Source: an uncultured Muribaculaceae bacterium (GTDB taxonomy: Bacteria; Bacteroidota; Bacteroidia; Bacteroidales; Muribaculaceae). From it: DNA of 64,000 nucleotides. This document shows, one piece after another, positions 54,436 through 63,896 of the stretch. Under the pieces are notes generated by a model. It ran no database searches and was not told the origin of the DNA. It saw only the letters and a program-made list of their open reading frames with translations. Position 1 is the first letter of the stretch, and the number at the start of each line of letters is the position of its first letter. The stretch spans positions 18,447 through 82,446 of the forward strand of contig CAJTMY010000007.1 of the NCBI GenBank assembly GCA_910577355.1, written 5' to 3'. Position numbers and translations under genes: made by a program.

Positions 54436-54867
54436 TTAAAGGTTATCAGAAATAATGGCAAGCGCCTCATTCTCATGTGATTCCATGATTTCTCGTTCGC
54501 CGGGAGCCTTGTCGTTTATACCACAGAGATGGAGCACGCCATGTACAATAACACGGTGCAACTCGCGCCAATAAGGCTCTCCGACCGCTTCGGCATTAGT
54601 ATGGACGGTATCGAGCGATATGAACATATCTCCCGCTATCATCTTTCCGCGGGTATTGTCGAAGGTAATGATATCGGTAAAATAGTCATGGTTGAGAAAA
54701 CGACGGTTGACCTCGATGATTTCCGCATCGTCGCAGAAAATATACGAAAGTTCCCCGACTATCCTGCCGTGGTTCTTTGCCACACGGACAATCCAGCGCT
54801 CGACCATGTCGAAATCAATCCCGGGCATTTCGACGCCTCGGGTAAGCCATTGAAATGAATTGATCAT
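54436..54867 (-). CDS. ybeY: Endoribonuclease YbeY (rRNA maturation)
   Basis: YbeY helps 16S rRNA 3' end maturation and quality control. The ATG at 54867 (MINSFQWLTRGVEMPG) fits the promoter box upstream. The 143-residue protein has the zinc motif HRVIVHGVLHLCGIND, a variant of HGxLHLxGYDH that keeps two His and a later acidic ligand region, as is usual in Bacteroidetes. It leads the ybeY-mnmG unit. Confidence 0.94.
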   Translation of the reverse strand: MINSFQWLTRGVEMPGIDFDMVERWIVRVAKNHGRIVGELSYIFCDDAEIIEVNRRFLNHDYFTDIITFDNTRGKMIAGDMFISLDTVHTNAEAVGEPYWRELHRVIVHGVLHLCGINDKAPGEREIMESHENEALAIISDNL

Positions 54868-54885
54868 CGATTGCTTATTAGAGTA

Positions 54886-54893
54886 CAAAGTTA
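54886..54893 (-). promoter_or_regulatory. ybeY promoter -7 box
   Basis: TAACTTTG on the minus strand, 18 bp before the ATG at 54867. Confidence 0.65.
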
Positions 54894-55085
54894 GAAATTT
54901 TTTGCAAAAAAAGCAAATCGACTGTTCAAGGTCGATTTACGATTCTAAACCGAGGAACCTCCAACCACACTAAAATAGCACTCAACACATTGTATATATG
55001 CATATTAAACTTATATCAAAGCCGCGAGATTTAAATATTTGCGGAAATCAAAACAAGGATGCGGAAATAATCGCGGGAAAAAGAT

Positions 55086-55093
55086 TATATTTG
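55086..55093 (+). promoter_or_regulatory. Promoter -7 box of the AlkD-like gene
   Basis: TATATTTG, 25 bp before the start codon. Confidence 0.65.
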
Positions 55094-55118
55094 CGAAAAA
55101 AGTCCCCCACCCTACCCC

Positions 55119-55853
55119 ATGAATCAATCGACCACAGAAAAATGGCAACGGGCGCTCGCGGATGTCGCGCGGCCCGAAAAGGTAAAAATTCTGCAACGCT
55201 TCTTCAAGACCGGAAAGGGCGAGTATGCCGAAGGCGACATCATGATCGGCGTGACCGTGCCGGACAACCGTACCGTCGCCAAAGAATTTGCCGGAGCTGA
55301 TGACGGTACTCTCGCGGCGATGCTCTACTCGCCGGTGCACGAGCACCGGCTGTCGGCACTGTTGGCCATGGTGCATACGTATGAGCGGTGCAAGGATGTC
55401 AAGCTGCGGCCGCATATAATAGATATGTATCTCGCTCACGCCGACTGCTGCAACAACTGGGATCTGGTGGATCTGTCGGCCCCGAAGCTTCTGGGGCCGG
55501 AAATTGCCGCCGGGCGCCGGCTCGGCGAACATGCCGCACTGTCGGAGGTCGAATCGATGTGGCGCCGCCGCATCGCCATCGTGAGCACGCTCCACCTTGT
55601 GATGAGACACCGGCGCACAGCCGAGGCTCTAGCAGAGTGCGACCGCCATATCGGCGACATGGAACCGCTTATACAAAAAGCCGTGGGCTGGGTGATGCGC
55701 GAGGTGGGCAAAAAAGACCTCGGTGCCCTACTCTACTGGCTCGAGCGCCATATCGGTGTCATAAGCGCCACTACATTGAGCTATGCCACCGAGAAGCTCG
55801 ACAAAGCCGAGCGCCGGCAGTGGCAGCAACGCCGCAAAGAAGCGCAGAGTTAA
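55119..55853 (+). CDS. DNA alkylation repair protein (AlkD-like HEAT-repeat glycosylase)
   Basis: The 244-residue helical protein matches the AlkD/AlkC-like family: ARPEKVKILQRFFKTGKGEYAEGDIMIGVTVPDNR at the front, DCCNNWDLVDLSAPKLLG in the middle with the conserved Trp-Asp, and KAVGWVMREVGKKD with the Trp near the active site. It probably removes bulky or charged alkyl bases. It has its own promoter and no operon partner. Confidence 0.9.
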   Translation: MNQSTTEKWQRALADVARPEKVKILQRFFKTGKGEYAEGDIMIGVTVPDNRTVAKEFAGADDGTLAAMLYSPVHEHRLSALLAMVHTYERCKDVKLRPHIIDMYLAHADCCNNWDLVDLSAPKLLGPEIAAGRRLGEHAALSEVESMWRRRIAIVSTLHLVMRHRRTAEALAECDRHIGDMEPLIQKAVGWVMREVGKKDLGALLYWLERHIGVISATTLSYATEKLDKAERRQWQQRRKEAQS

Positions 55854-55975
55854 TGCCTGTGAACGGCCACCGATTAACGATATTCGTCATGAAATCAGTT
55901 CATATCTTTTTTGTTTTACAAGAAATAATTATTAGAATTCATACAGAATTTTTTGCTAATCCGGAAATTATTGTA

Positions 55976-56083
55976 TAAATTTGCCGATGAACGGCTGTAA
56001 AAGGCAGAGGCCGCGCCGTTCATTACATTTTGTATGGGGGCTGCACGCAGTTTTCATAGATATTTCAAAGATAAAACAGCCCC
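55976..56083 (+). ncRNA. Candidate structured RNA or leader with its own promoter
   Basis: TAAATTTG (55976-55983) with TTG 20 nt upstream is a good promoter. Right after it lie two stems: TGAACGGC (55988-55995) with GCCGTTCA (56015-56022), and GGGGCTG (56037-56043) with CAGCCCC (56077-56083). No open reading frame follows on the plus strand before 56401. No clear U-tract was seen, so the 3' end is unknown. Confidence 0.4.
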
Positions 56084-56113
56084 TCAAAGGTGTTATTAAA
56101 GTTATTATCTCAG

Positions 56114-56323
56114 TCAATTCAAACTTGGCAGTTTAAAATGGGCATTCACTTGTTCCTCCGACATTGAGATTAATAATGGCAATAGCACCACAACCGTTGA
56201 TTTCGTCCTCCGCGTTCCTGTCGGGATTGTCGGGGTATGCGTTTCATATAGGTGTGGGGCTGTTGTCTTATTGATGTCGAAGGTAAGCCAAGACCCGAAT
56301 TGACCGATAAGACTGAAACGCAA
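56114..56323 (-). CDS. Small open frame of uncertain status
   Basis: A 69-residue frame, MRFSLIGQFGSWLTFDINK onward, with a hydrophobic STVVVLLPLLISMSEEQV section near the end. It lies alone in a 547-bp spacer with no promoter box. It might be a remnant of a mobile or repeated element; I do not recognise it and chance is possible. Confidence 0.25.
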   Translation of the reverse strand: MRFSLIGQFGSWLTFDINKTTAPHLYETHTPTIPTGTRRTKSTVVVLLPLLISMSEEQVNAHFKLPSLN

Positions 56324-56400
56324 TCCTCACACCTTTTGAGTAATTATAACCCGGCTTTCATGAGGATTGGAAGGCTACCAAACAACCAATCCAACCTCTT

Positions 56401-57159
56401 ATGAGAAACAATCATTCACGGGTGATGTGGTGCATAGCAATACTTGCGCTCACTATGTGTGGCTGCTCGGATTCGCTTCCATCCGACATTATTCCGAAAA
56501 TCAACAATCTTGAAATGCGAGAATCGCTTGTGCGTGAGTTCGACGCAAACTCCGACGGCAAGTTGAGCCCCGACGAGGTAATGTTAATCAAGGAAACGGG
56601 CTTTTCCCATAAAGATGGATCAGACTACAGCGGCATAAAATACCTGCAGGCTCTCGAAAAATTTCATGGCAACTGCTGTGAAATGACGACTTTAGACCTC
56701 TCTCAAAACAAAAGCCTGAAAGACTGCAACCTGATGAACATTAAAAAGCTGAAATCCATCAAGGTGCCCCAAAATATTCAGGATCTCAGTTTGCTCCGGG
56801 CTGAAGTCTTAAAAGCCGTAGACTTGCCCGATATGCCATATATCCGCATGCTGTGCATATCAGAATCACCTGTTGGTGAATTTGTTACCGGCGAATGTCC
56901 TTCTCTTACCACTCTCACGGTAGATCATACCTATATCAGTGACCTCGATCTGTCAAAATATCCCAGACTTGAAGAACTGTTCTGCAGTGGAACCAAGGTA
57001 GAACAACTCGACTTATCAATGCTGAAGAACCTGTATCACGTGCGTTGCAAAGGTGTCAAGAAAGTGATTATCTCACCCGAGCAAAAGATTGTGGGACTGA
57101 ATGTGGATCCGGACTACAAGTATTGCATAGACCAAAATACGGAAATCATCACCAAATAA
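56401..57159 (+). CDS. Lipoprotein with leucine-rich-repeat-like units
   Basis: The 252-residue protein has a lipoprotein signal (IAILALTMCGC). An EF-hand-like calcium loop DANSDGKLSPDE (about 49-60) follows. From about residue 96 there are repeats such as MTTLDLSQNKSLKDCNL, LTTLTVDHTYISDLDLSKYP and LEELFCSGTKVEQLDLSML, a Bacteroidetes LRR type that forms short solenoids. The signal region and the AT-rich codons mark it as accessory surface protein. It precedes another lipoprotein gene by 11 bp. Confidence 0.85.
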   Translation: MRNNHSRVMWCIAILALTMCGCSDSLPSDIIPKINNLEMRESLVREFDANSDGKLSPDEVMLIKETGFSHKDGSDYSGIKYLQALEKFHGNCCEMTTLDLSQNKSLKDCNLMNIKKLKSIKVPQNIQDLSLLRAEVLKAVDLPDMPYIRMLCISESPVGEFVTGECPSLTTLTVDHTYISDLDLSKYPRLEELFCSGTKVEQLDLSMLKNLYHVRCKGVKKVIISPEQKIVGLNVDPDYKYCIDQNTEIITK

Positions 57160-57170
57160 AAGCTGAAATC

Positions 57171-57965
57171 ATGCAAAAATATATATTTATTGCTTTGCTT
57201 GCGGCGCTTTGCAGTTGCTCGAGCGGGCTTTCTGACTCTAAAGCACTGAAAATAGCAGAAGATACCCAGGGCTTTACCACGGCAGAGTATGCACTCCTGC
57301 GCATTAATCAAGTATATGCAGCGACGGCGGAATCAAACTATGTGATAGACGGCGTAAAGTTGGAAAAACGAAACGAGACGGCAGAACATATCCATCATTT
57401 CAACCCCGATGGCTTTATCCAGCTAAATCTTAAAGATTCTGACGGAAATGTGGTGAATCTTCTTGGTAACAAGTACGCTATGCAGTGGTTCCATCGTTTT
57501 GGGGGTGCCTGCGCGGGATGTGTTTACTGCTATGATGCTTTTGTAAAAAAAGGACTACTAACATTTTCTTTAACTGATGACGGGCCGGATAATTACGGTT
57601 TCCGTCATGGACAAGTCAAGTTAACTGACAAAGGGAAAGAGTATCTTATAAACTGGGAAGACTTAAATTCCGGAGCCGGATTAGAAAGCAGTGCTCTCAA
57701 CGCCAATACCGGCGACGCAGTGACGGTGAAGCTGATGCAACGCGTGTACACCGGAGCGGAAAAGGTGTGGAAAAATGACGATACTGCCGAGTTCTATCTG
57801 CAATTCTATTACAAATTCACTCCTTTTGGCGAAGCTTTGTATGGCCCTACACGCAAGGATCCGGGGTATCAGACAAAAGCGACCTATAAAAAGGATGAAG
57901 AGGGCAACTGGGCGTTGACAAAACTTGAAGACGTAAGACGCAACGCCGAGCCTCGCGAGTTTTAA
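57171..57965 (+). CDS. Lipoprotein of unknown function
   Basis: The ATG at 57171 gives a lipoprotein signal MQKYIFIALLAALCSCSS, replacing the longer frame that overlaps the previous gene. The 264-residue protein has GFTTAEYALLRINQVYAA, a cysteine-rich FGGACAGCVYCYDAF segment with Cys spacing like a metal or disulfide site, and an acidic C-terminal half ending EEGNWALTKLEDVRRNAEPREF. I do not recognise the family. It shares a transcript with the LRR-type lipoprotein. A weak hairpin (57996-58023) follows. Confidence 0.8.
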   Translation: MQKYIFIALLAALCSCSSGLSDSKALKIAEDTQGFTTAEYALLRINQVYAATAESNYVIDGVKLEKRNETAEHIHHFNPDGFIQLNLKDSDGNVVNLLGNKYAMQWFHRFGGACAGCVYCYDAFVKKGLLTFSLTDDGPDNYGFRHGQVKLTDKGKEYLINWEDLNSGAGLESSALNANTGDAVTVKLMQRVYTGAEKVWKNDDTAEFYLQFYYKFTPFGEALYGPTRKDPGYQTKATYKKDEEGNWALTKLEDVRRNAEPREF

Positions 57966-58133
57966 GTCGTATTAGTGTTCCGATCTATAGGTATTGAGGC
58001 TGTGTCGTAATTGATGCAGCCTCTGCCGTTTGCGCATCCCTATTCCATATATCATTGCAGGTATGACATTGGGTGGAGCAGCCTGCCGGACATTAAAGTT
58101 GTGTGAAAATTTTAACAGTTGAGAAAAAAACAT

Positions 58134-58141
58134 TAACTTTG
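58134..58141 (+). promoter_or_regulatory. Promoter -7 box of the cobalamin operon
   Basis: TAACTTTG, about 25 bp before the riboswitch core. It transcribes the riboswitch leader and the B12 operon. Confidence 0.7.
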
Positions 58142-58159
58142 CCGGTGAAACGGTAAGCC

Positions 58160-58350
58160 ACTCCACGCGGTGATGCAAGGTGTGGCAAGGGAACGGGGTG
58201 TGAATCCCCGACAGTACCCGCTGCTGTAATTTCCAGCCCGACGATGTGCGCAGTCGTCGGACAAATGTCAACCGCAAAATGTCACTGGCATGCAAGTGCC
58301 GGGAAGGCGCGGTTGACAGGAATAAGTCAGAAGACCTGCCGCTTCGCAGC
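58160..58350 (+). promoter_or_regulatory. Cobalamin riboswitch
   Basis: The leader has the cobalamin-riboswitch core: GGGAACGGGGTGTGAATCCC, GACAGTACCCGCTGCTGTAA, then AAGTGCCGGGAAGGCG, and the B12-box-like GTCAGAAGACCTGCC near 58325-58340. It controls the four-gene B12 uptake operon downstream; family knowledge says excess cobalamin lowers expression. Confidence 0.93.
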
Positions 58351-58443
58351 ATCGCAGTTGCCCCGGGATATGGGTGAGCCGTGCAAGGCCTTGCGGCACC
58401 CCAATATGTGCGGCAACGGTTTTGGCAAGGATATCTATGTATT

Positions 58444-58477
58444 CCCGATCGGGTGGCTGAGAAGCCTGCCGACCGGG
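58444..58477 (+). terminator. Probable expression-platform terminator of the riboswitch
   Basis: CCCGATCGG (58444-58452) pairs with CCGACCGGG (58469-58477) with one mismatch and an inner GGC/GCC stem, followed by ATAGTTCTTTTATATT. It could terminate the transcript when cobalamin is bound. Confidence 0.55.
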
Positions 58478-58514
58478 ATAGTTCTTTTATATTCAAACCA
58501 AAACCGAAGCAAAG

Positions 58515-59525
58515 ATGAAAAACCAAATCATTGCCGCAATTCTTGTAATGCCGCTTACAGCGGCCGCACAAAACGACGCGATCACCCTCGATCTCACCAA
58601 AGCCGAAACGAAACTCGAGTTCGATGCCGGCACAGGCGCCTGGACAGGCACATACAACGACGACGAATATACCATCGACAGCCAGATATACACCATATTA
58701 CACAATTCGATGGGCGACTACAACACCTGGTGGGGCTTCACAGCATCGAACAGCGCCGACAACTCGATGCGCGACGATTTCCTCACATACCAGTTCAGCA
58801 ACATGGCCAAGGGCGGCATAGTGCTGAATGCCGACGGCACGGTAAAGAAAGACAAGTTCGGAGCACCGGCAGTATCGGCCGACGTACCATACCTCGTGGC
58901 CTTTGCCAACAACATGTTTGCACAGCATCCGGCCGAGGTTGTCATGGCCGACGGAGAAGACCATGAGGCTGTAGGCGCTTACGTGTGCCTCAACAGCTAT
59001 ACCTACTACTCGATAACCGACGGCGACGGCTTTGCCCGCGAATTCACAAACGGCGACAAGTTCACCCTTACGGTACACGGAGTGAATTCCAAAGAAGAAG
59101 AGAGCACTCTCGAAGTGCCGCTGGCATCATACTCCAACGGCGACCTCACTGCCACCCGCGGCTGGAAATATGTGGATCTGTCGCCGCTTGGCAAGGTGAA
59201 CACACTGTGGTTCTCGATGAAGAGCACCGACAGCGGTACATACGGCGACAACACCCCCTCGTATTTCTGCCTCGACAAACTTATGGTAAAGCCTGCATCG
59301 GAAATCTCGGGAGCAGCTTCGGCCACAGCCGGCAAAAACGTATCCATAAACTACGACCGTACAAATACGAGCATAAGACTCGTCAATGCCGACTTCGCCA
59401 TAGTATACGATGTAGCCGGGAATATGGTTATGAGCGCCGACAGCGTACAATTCTCGGTAGAGTCGCTCGCTCATGGCGTATATGTAGTGAAAGCGGGCAA
59501 CGCATCAAGGAAGATTGTAAGATAA
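58515..59525 (+). CDS. DUF4465 domain-containing secreted protein of the B12 locus
   Basis: The 336-residue protein has a signal peptide (MKNQIIAAILVMPLTAAAQ), a DUF4465 body (WWGFTASNSADNS, YLVAFANN, YVCLNSYTYYSITDGDGFAREF, WKYVDLSPLG, YFCLDKL) and a C-terminal secretion-type domain (IVYDVAGNMVM ... HGVYVVKAGNASRKIVR), the Por/type IX-like tail. It follows the cobalamin riboswitch, so it is probably a surface or secreted B12-locus component. The exact role is unknown. Confidence 0.88.
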   Translation: MKNQIIAAILVMPLTAAAQNDAITLDLTKAETKLEFDAGTGAWTGTYNDDEYTIDSQIYTILHNSMGDYNTWWGFTASNSADNSMRDDFLTYQFSNMAKGGIVLNADGTVKKDKFGAPAVSADVPYLVAFANNMFAQHPAEVVMADGEDHEAVGAYVCLNSYTYYSITDGDGFAREFTNGDKFTLTVHGVNSKEEESTLEVPLASYSNGDLTATRGWKYVDLSPLGKVNTLWFSMKSTDSGTYGDNTPSYFCLDKLMVKPASEISGAASATAGKNVSINYDRTNTSIRLVNADFAIVYDVAGNMVMSADSVQFSVESLAHGVYVVKAGNASRKIVR

Positions 59526-59532
59526 TACTGCC

Positions 59533-60690
59533 ATGAAAAGAGAGCTGATTGTGGCGGCAACGGCGACAATGTCGCTGCTTGCCTGCGCCAACAATCCATA
59601 TATCAGCAAAGTATATGAATATGTACCGGCTCCGGGACAATTCATAAACACCATGCCCGAATGGAACGACGGCCAAGACCACGGGGACATGGCCGCAGCA
59701 GCGCAGACACAGCTTGCCGGCGATGCCATGCCGGGAATGATATGCCTGGGAGCATTCGGGGGCTATGTGATATTCGGATTCGACCACCCGGTTGTGAATG
59801 TCGCCGGAGAGTATGACCTGAAAATATACGGCAACGCCTTCATATCGGACAAGGAGCTTAACGGCGGCAGCTGCGAGCCGGGGGTGGTATGGGTGAGCCG
59901 CGACGACAACGGCAACGGACTGCCCGATGACCGCTGGTATCAGTTGGCCGGAAGCGAGTATTACAACCCCGCGACAATCCATAATTTCACCATTCGTTAT
60001 CATAAACCTGCGGCCGACCACGAAGCCGTGCCCGATCCCGACAACCGCTTGATAACCGACATGGAATACATACGATGGACTTCCGACAATCCATTGCGGC
60101 CCGAAGGCTATATACAGGCCAACAGCTTTCACCGTCAAAGCTACTGGCCGGAATGGCACGAGGGTGAAATACTGGAGCTTACAGGCACACTGCTGCCCGA
60201 CAATGCCGTGGATACAAGTGGCAAGGGAACATCGTGGGTGACATGCGCCTATGGCGAGGGATATGTCGACAATATGCCCAACAACGAGGATCCCGGACTC
60301 AAGCTGGAGTGGGCCGTGGATGAGAACGGCGATAAGGTGTGGCTGCCGGCAGTCGACTTTATAAAAGTACAATCTGCCATGCTTCAGAACACCGGCTGGC
60401 TTGGAGAGAGCTCGACCGAGGTATGCGGCGCCGAAGACCTGCACCCCGAAGCATTGCCCGAGGCCGCTGAATCGCCCTATATAAACGCTGATACGCACAA
60501 CGCCGCCGCATGGGTCGAAAACGGCATGATATGGGTCAAAGCCGATGCCGGCATGCGGCTCAATATCTATACTACGACGGGGAGCGTGATCCACTCTGCA
60601 ATCACTGCCGGAGGCATAGAACAGGTAGGCGCCCTACCCCGCGGACTATATATAATCGAGATAGGAAGCTACCGTAAAAAGCTTTATTGA
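59533..60690 (+). CDS. Surface lipoprotein of the B12 locus
   Basis: The 385-residue protein has a lipoprotein signal (AATATMSLLACAN). Its body is rich in beta and aromatic residues (VFGFDHPVVNVAGEYDL, WVSRDDNGNGLPDDRWYQLAGSEYY). It ends with a Por-type tail (LNIYTTTGSVI ... LPRGLYIIEIGSYRKKLY). Similar proteins recur beside BtuB and BtuG in Bacteroidetes B12 loci, so binding or presentation of cobalamin at the surface is a fair inference. The next gene overlaps its stop. Confidence 0.82.
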   Translation: MKRELIVAATATMSLLACANNPYISKVYEYVPAPGQFINTMPEWNDGQDHGDMAAAAQTQLAGDAMPGMICLGAFGGYVIFGFDHPVVNVAGEYDLKIYGNAFISDKELNGGSCEPGVVWVSRDDNGNGLPDDRWYQLAGSEYYNPATIHNFTIRYHKPAADHEAVPDPDNRLITDMEYIRWTSDNPLRPEGYIQANSFHRQSYWPEWHEGEILELTGTLLPDNAVDTSGKGTSWVTCAYGEGYVDNMPNNEDPGLKLEWAVDENGDKVWLPAVDFIKVQSAMLQNTGWLGESSTEVCGAEDLHPEALPEAAESPYINADTHNAAAWVENGMIWVKADAGMRLNIYTTTGSVIHSAITAGGIEQVGALPRGLYIIEIGSYRKKLY

Positions 60691-62750
60691 TGCCTGCCAT
60701 TCGAATCGATCTTTTCTACATAGCAACGATATCGGCCCTGTCTCTGTGTGTCGCCGACATGCAGGGACAGGAACCGGTATCACAATCGCGCGACTCGACG
60801 GCAATGCCCGAAATGCTGAAAGAAGTGACAGTAAGCATCGACCGCCATAAAGAGGAGGTCGTGGCGCCCAAATCACTGAAAGGAGCCGAACTGTCGCGCC
60901 TCAACGCACACAGCGTGGCCGACGCCGTACGCTATTTCGCCGGCGTGCAGCTGAAAGACTACGGCGGCGTGGGCGGTATCAAGACGCTCGACATACGGAG
61001 CATGGGCACCAACCATATGGGGGTGTTCTACGACGGTCTGCCATTGGGCAATGCCCAGAACGGCCAGATCGATCTGGGGAAATTCTCGCTCGACAATATT
61101 GAAGAAATCGCACTATACAACGCACAGAAATCGACCATATTCCAACCCGCGAGAGACTTTGCATCGTCGGGTTCTCTCTATATAACGAGCCGCCGGCCGC
61201 ATTTTCTGGACGGCCGCAGGACGGCCGGCTCGGTGACATTCCGCACCGGCTCGTTCGGCCTTGTAAATCCGTCTCTGCGCGTCGACCGCCGGATCACTGA
61301 CCTGATATCGGCGACAGCAAGTGTCGAATACACCTATGCCACAGGCCGGTACAAGTTCAGATACCACAAGCGGCTCCCCTCTGGCGATATGGCGTGGGAT
61401 ACCACGGCCATACGCCGCAACGGCGACATACACGCCCTGCGGGCAGAGGCGGGGCTGTATGGCACACTTGACAACGGACTGTGGACAGCAAAGGCATATT
61501 TTTATGATTCAGGACGCGGCATACCGGGTGCGATCGTGAACAATGTATGGAAAAACTCTCAGCGGCAATGGGACCGCAACTTCTTTGCACAGGGCAGGTT
61601 CAGACAAAAATACGGAGAGCGGTTAGAGCTGATGGCCAACGCCAAATATGCCCGCGACCGAATGCGCTATCTCAACCCCGACACCACCCTGATGCTGATA
61701 GACAATACCTTCCTGCAACAGGAGACGTATGTGTCGGCCACGGCACAGTACTCGCCATTCCACTTCTGGGACATAGCGCTTGCCGCCGACTGGCAATACA
61801 ACACACTCGACAGCGACATGACCCAGTTTGCATATCCGCGACGGCATCATTTCATGGGCAGTGTGGCCACTGCGATCAATCACAAGGAGTGGCGCGTGAG
61901 GGGATCCCTGCTGCTTAGCGAGATACAAGACCGCACCCATCCCAAGGGCAAAACGGAACATCACAAACACATCGAACGGCTCACCCCGGCCATATTCATC
62001 GCCCGGCTGTCGCAAAAGGCATACGTACCCGAGCTGAGAGCCTTCTGGAAAAAAGCTTTCCGCATGCCTACTTTCAACGACCTTTATTACACCGACATAG
62101 GCAATGCCCGGCTGAATCCCGAGGGAACGACACAATTAGATTTCGGCATGACGTGGCGACTGAAGCCGACCGCATTCGCCGAACTGCTGGAACTATCGGC
62201 CGACATATACCACAACCGCGTAACAGACAAAATAATAGCCGTACCGAAAGGGACAGGCCAATATCGATGGATGATGATGAACATCGGACTGGTAAAAATC
62301 AACGGAGCCGACATCACCTGCGCCACCACCCTGAAACCGTACCGTGAACTCACATGCAGGCTGCGATTGAATTACACCTATCAATCGGCCCGCGACTATT
62401 CCGATCCCTCCGACAATACCGATGCCGCCGGCACTTACAAGGGGCAGATAGCCTATATCCCAATGCATGCCGCCTCTGTCGCCGCCGGACTTCAATGGCA
62501 CAATGCCGAGATAAACTACAGCTTCATATATACCGGCGAACGGTGGGACGGATCCTCCAACATACGGGCCAACTATATCGAGCCATGGTATACCTCCGAT
62601 CTATCGGCTAGCTATCCTATAACCATAGGCCTGTCGACATTGAGACTCACACTCGAGATAAACAATCTCGCCGACCAACAGTATGAAGTGATACGCAATT
62701 ACCCGATGCCGGGTCGCAATTTCAAAATCATAGCACAATGGAATTTCTGA
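60690..62750 (+). CDS. btuB: BtuB-like TonB-dependent cobalamin receptor
   Basis: The 686-residue outer-membrane receptor starts at the ATG that overlaps the upstream TGA. The plug domain has EMLKEVTVS near the TonB box, VADAVRYFAGVQLKDYGGVGGIKTLDIRSMG, and FYDGLPLGNAQNGQIDL. A 22-strand-type barrel follows and ends NLADQQYEVIRNYPMPGRNFKIIAQWNF with a terminal Phe. Its place between a riboswitch and a BtuG-like gene supports cobalamin transport. It overlaps the next gene by 13 bp. Confidence 0.92.
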   Translation: MPAIRIDLFYIATISALSLCVADMQGQEPVSQSRDSTAMPEMLKEVTVSIDRHKEEVVAPKSLKGAELSRLNAHSVADAVRYFAGVQLKDYGGVGGIKTLDIRSMGTNHMGVFYDGLPLGNAQNGQIDLGKFSLDNIEEIALYNAQKSTIFQPARDFASSGSLYITSRRPHFLDGRRTAGSVTFRTGSFGLVNPSLRVDRRITDLISATASVEYTYATGRYKFRYHKRLPSGDMAWDTTAIRRNGDIHALRAEAGLYGTLDNGLWTAKAYFYDSGRGIPGAIVNNVWKNSQRQWDRNFFAQGRFRQKYGERLELMANAKYARDRMRYLNPDTTLMLIDNTFLQQETYVSATAQYSPFHFWDIALAADWQYNTLDSDMTQFAYPRRHHFMGSVATAINHKEWRVRGSLLLSEIQDRTHPKGKTEHHKHIERLTPAIFIARLSQKAYVPELRAFWKKAFRMPTFNDLYYTDIGNARLNPEGTTQLDFGMTWRLKPTAFAELLELSADIYHNRVTDKIIAVPKGTGQYRWMMMNIGLVKINGADITCATTLKPYRELTCRLRLNYTYQSARDYSDPSDNTDAAGTYKGQIAYIPMHAASVAAGLQWHNAEINYSFIYTGERWDGSSNIRANYIEPWYTSDLSASYPITIGLSTLRLTLEINNLADQQYEVIRNYPMPGRNFKIIAQWNF

Positions 62751-63883
62751 ACAAATACAGCCGGCCGCATCTTATATGCATACTTGCTCTGGCTACTCTC
62801 GCATCGTGCCGCCACGAGGAGGAAATACTACCGCCCGACATAGACAGTCCGGGCGAGGCCCAGAATATACCCCTCACCGGTTTCTATCTGCTCAACGAAG
62901 GCAATATGGGATCGAACAAGGCCTCGCTCGACCGCTATACATTTGCCGACGGCGTTTACATGCGCAACATCTATGCCGATGCAAATCCCGATGTACCCAA
63001 AGAACTGGGCGACGTAGGCAATGACATGAGCGCCTATGGCTCCAAGCTGTGGATTGTAGTGAACTGCTCCAACAAAGTGGAGGTGCTCGACCTGAAAAGC
63101 GGCCGCCGGCTGGGACAGGCGGATATCCCCAACTGCCGCCACATAGCGTTCGACGGCCCGTACGCATATGTCACATCGTATGCAGGGCCGGTGGAGATCA
63201 ATCCGGAATACTCGCAGAAGGGGTTTGTGGCACGTATAGATACGGCCACGCTGCGCGAGACCGCCCGTACGGCCGTAGGATTCCAGCCCGACGGCATAGC
63301 GGTGTGCGACGGACGGATATATGTGGCCAATTCGGGCGGATACATGGTGCCGAACTATGAGAATACCGTATCGGTGATAGACGCGGCCACCATGCGCGTG
63401 ACTGAGACTATCAAGGTTGCGATCAACCTTGACCTTATAGCCGCCGACACCTCGGGCCGATTGTGGATAAGCTCGCGCGGCGACTATTTCGACAGACCGT
63501 CGCAGCTCTTTGTCTACGACCCGAAGCGCAAAGAGATTGTACGCAGTTTCAACCATCCTGTAAGCAACTTATATATGGCCGGTGACTCGCTGTATACAGT
63601 ATCGGGAACGTTCAGCTACCTCGACGACAATACCGACCGCGTGTATGCCATATATGATACACGCCGCATCGAGTGTGTGAATACCTGCTTTATAAGCGAC
63701 GGAACCCAATCAGACATAAGGATGCCATATGGAGTGGCGGTAAATCCCGAGACAAAAGAGATATATGTGACCGACGCCGGCAATTATGTGAATCCGGGAT
63801 ATATACACTGCCATACACCTGCCGGCACACGCAAGTGGACCCGCCGCACGGGCGACATACCCAAGACGATAGTGTTCTATTAA
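62738..63883 (+). CDS. btuG: BtuG-like surface lipoprotein, beta-propeller
   Basis: The 381-residue protein has a lipoprotein signal (LALATLASC) with acidic residues following the Cys (RHEEE), a possible surface-export signal. The rest is a YncE-like propeller with repeats such as GSKLWIVVNCSNKVEVLDLKSGRRLG, DGRIYVANSGG and GVAVNPETKEIYVTDAGNYVNPG. BtuG proteins grip cobalamin tightly and feed BtuB. It is the last gene of the riboswitch operon and is followed by a terminator. Confidence 0.88.
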   Translation: MEFLNKYSRPHLICILALATLASCRHEEEILPPDIDSPGEAQNIPLTGFYLLNEGNMGSNKASLDRYTFADGVYMRNIYADANPDVPKELGDVGNDMSAYGSKLWIVVNCSNKVEVLDLKSGRRLGQADIPNCRHIAFDGPYAYVTSYAGPVEINPEYSQKGFVARIDTATLRETARTAVGFQPDGIAVCDGRIYVANSGGYMVPNYENTVSVIDAATMRVTETIKVAINLDLIAADTSGRLWISSRGDYFDRPSQLFVYDPKRKEIVRSFNHPVSNLYMAGDSLYTVSGTFSYLDDNTDRVYAIYDTRRIECVNTCFISDGTQSDIRMPYGVAVNPETKEIYVTDAGNYVNPGYIHCHTPAGTRKWTRRTGDIPKTIVFY

Positions 63884-63896
63884 GAATATATAAAGA

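Noticed and set aside
63460..63472. TGTGGATAA, another DnaA-box-like 9-mer
   Set aside because: Isolated and inside the BtuG-like gene.
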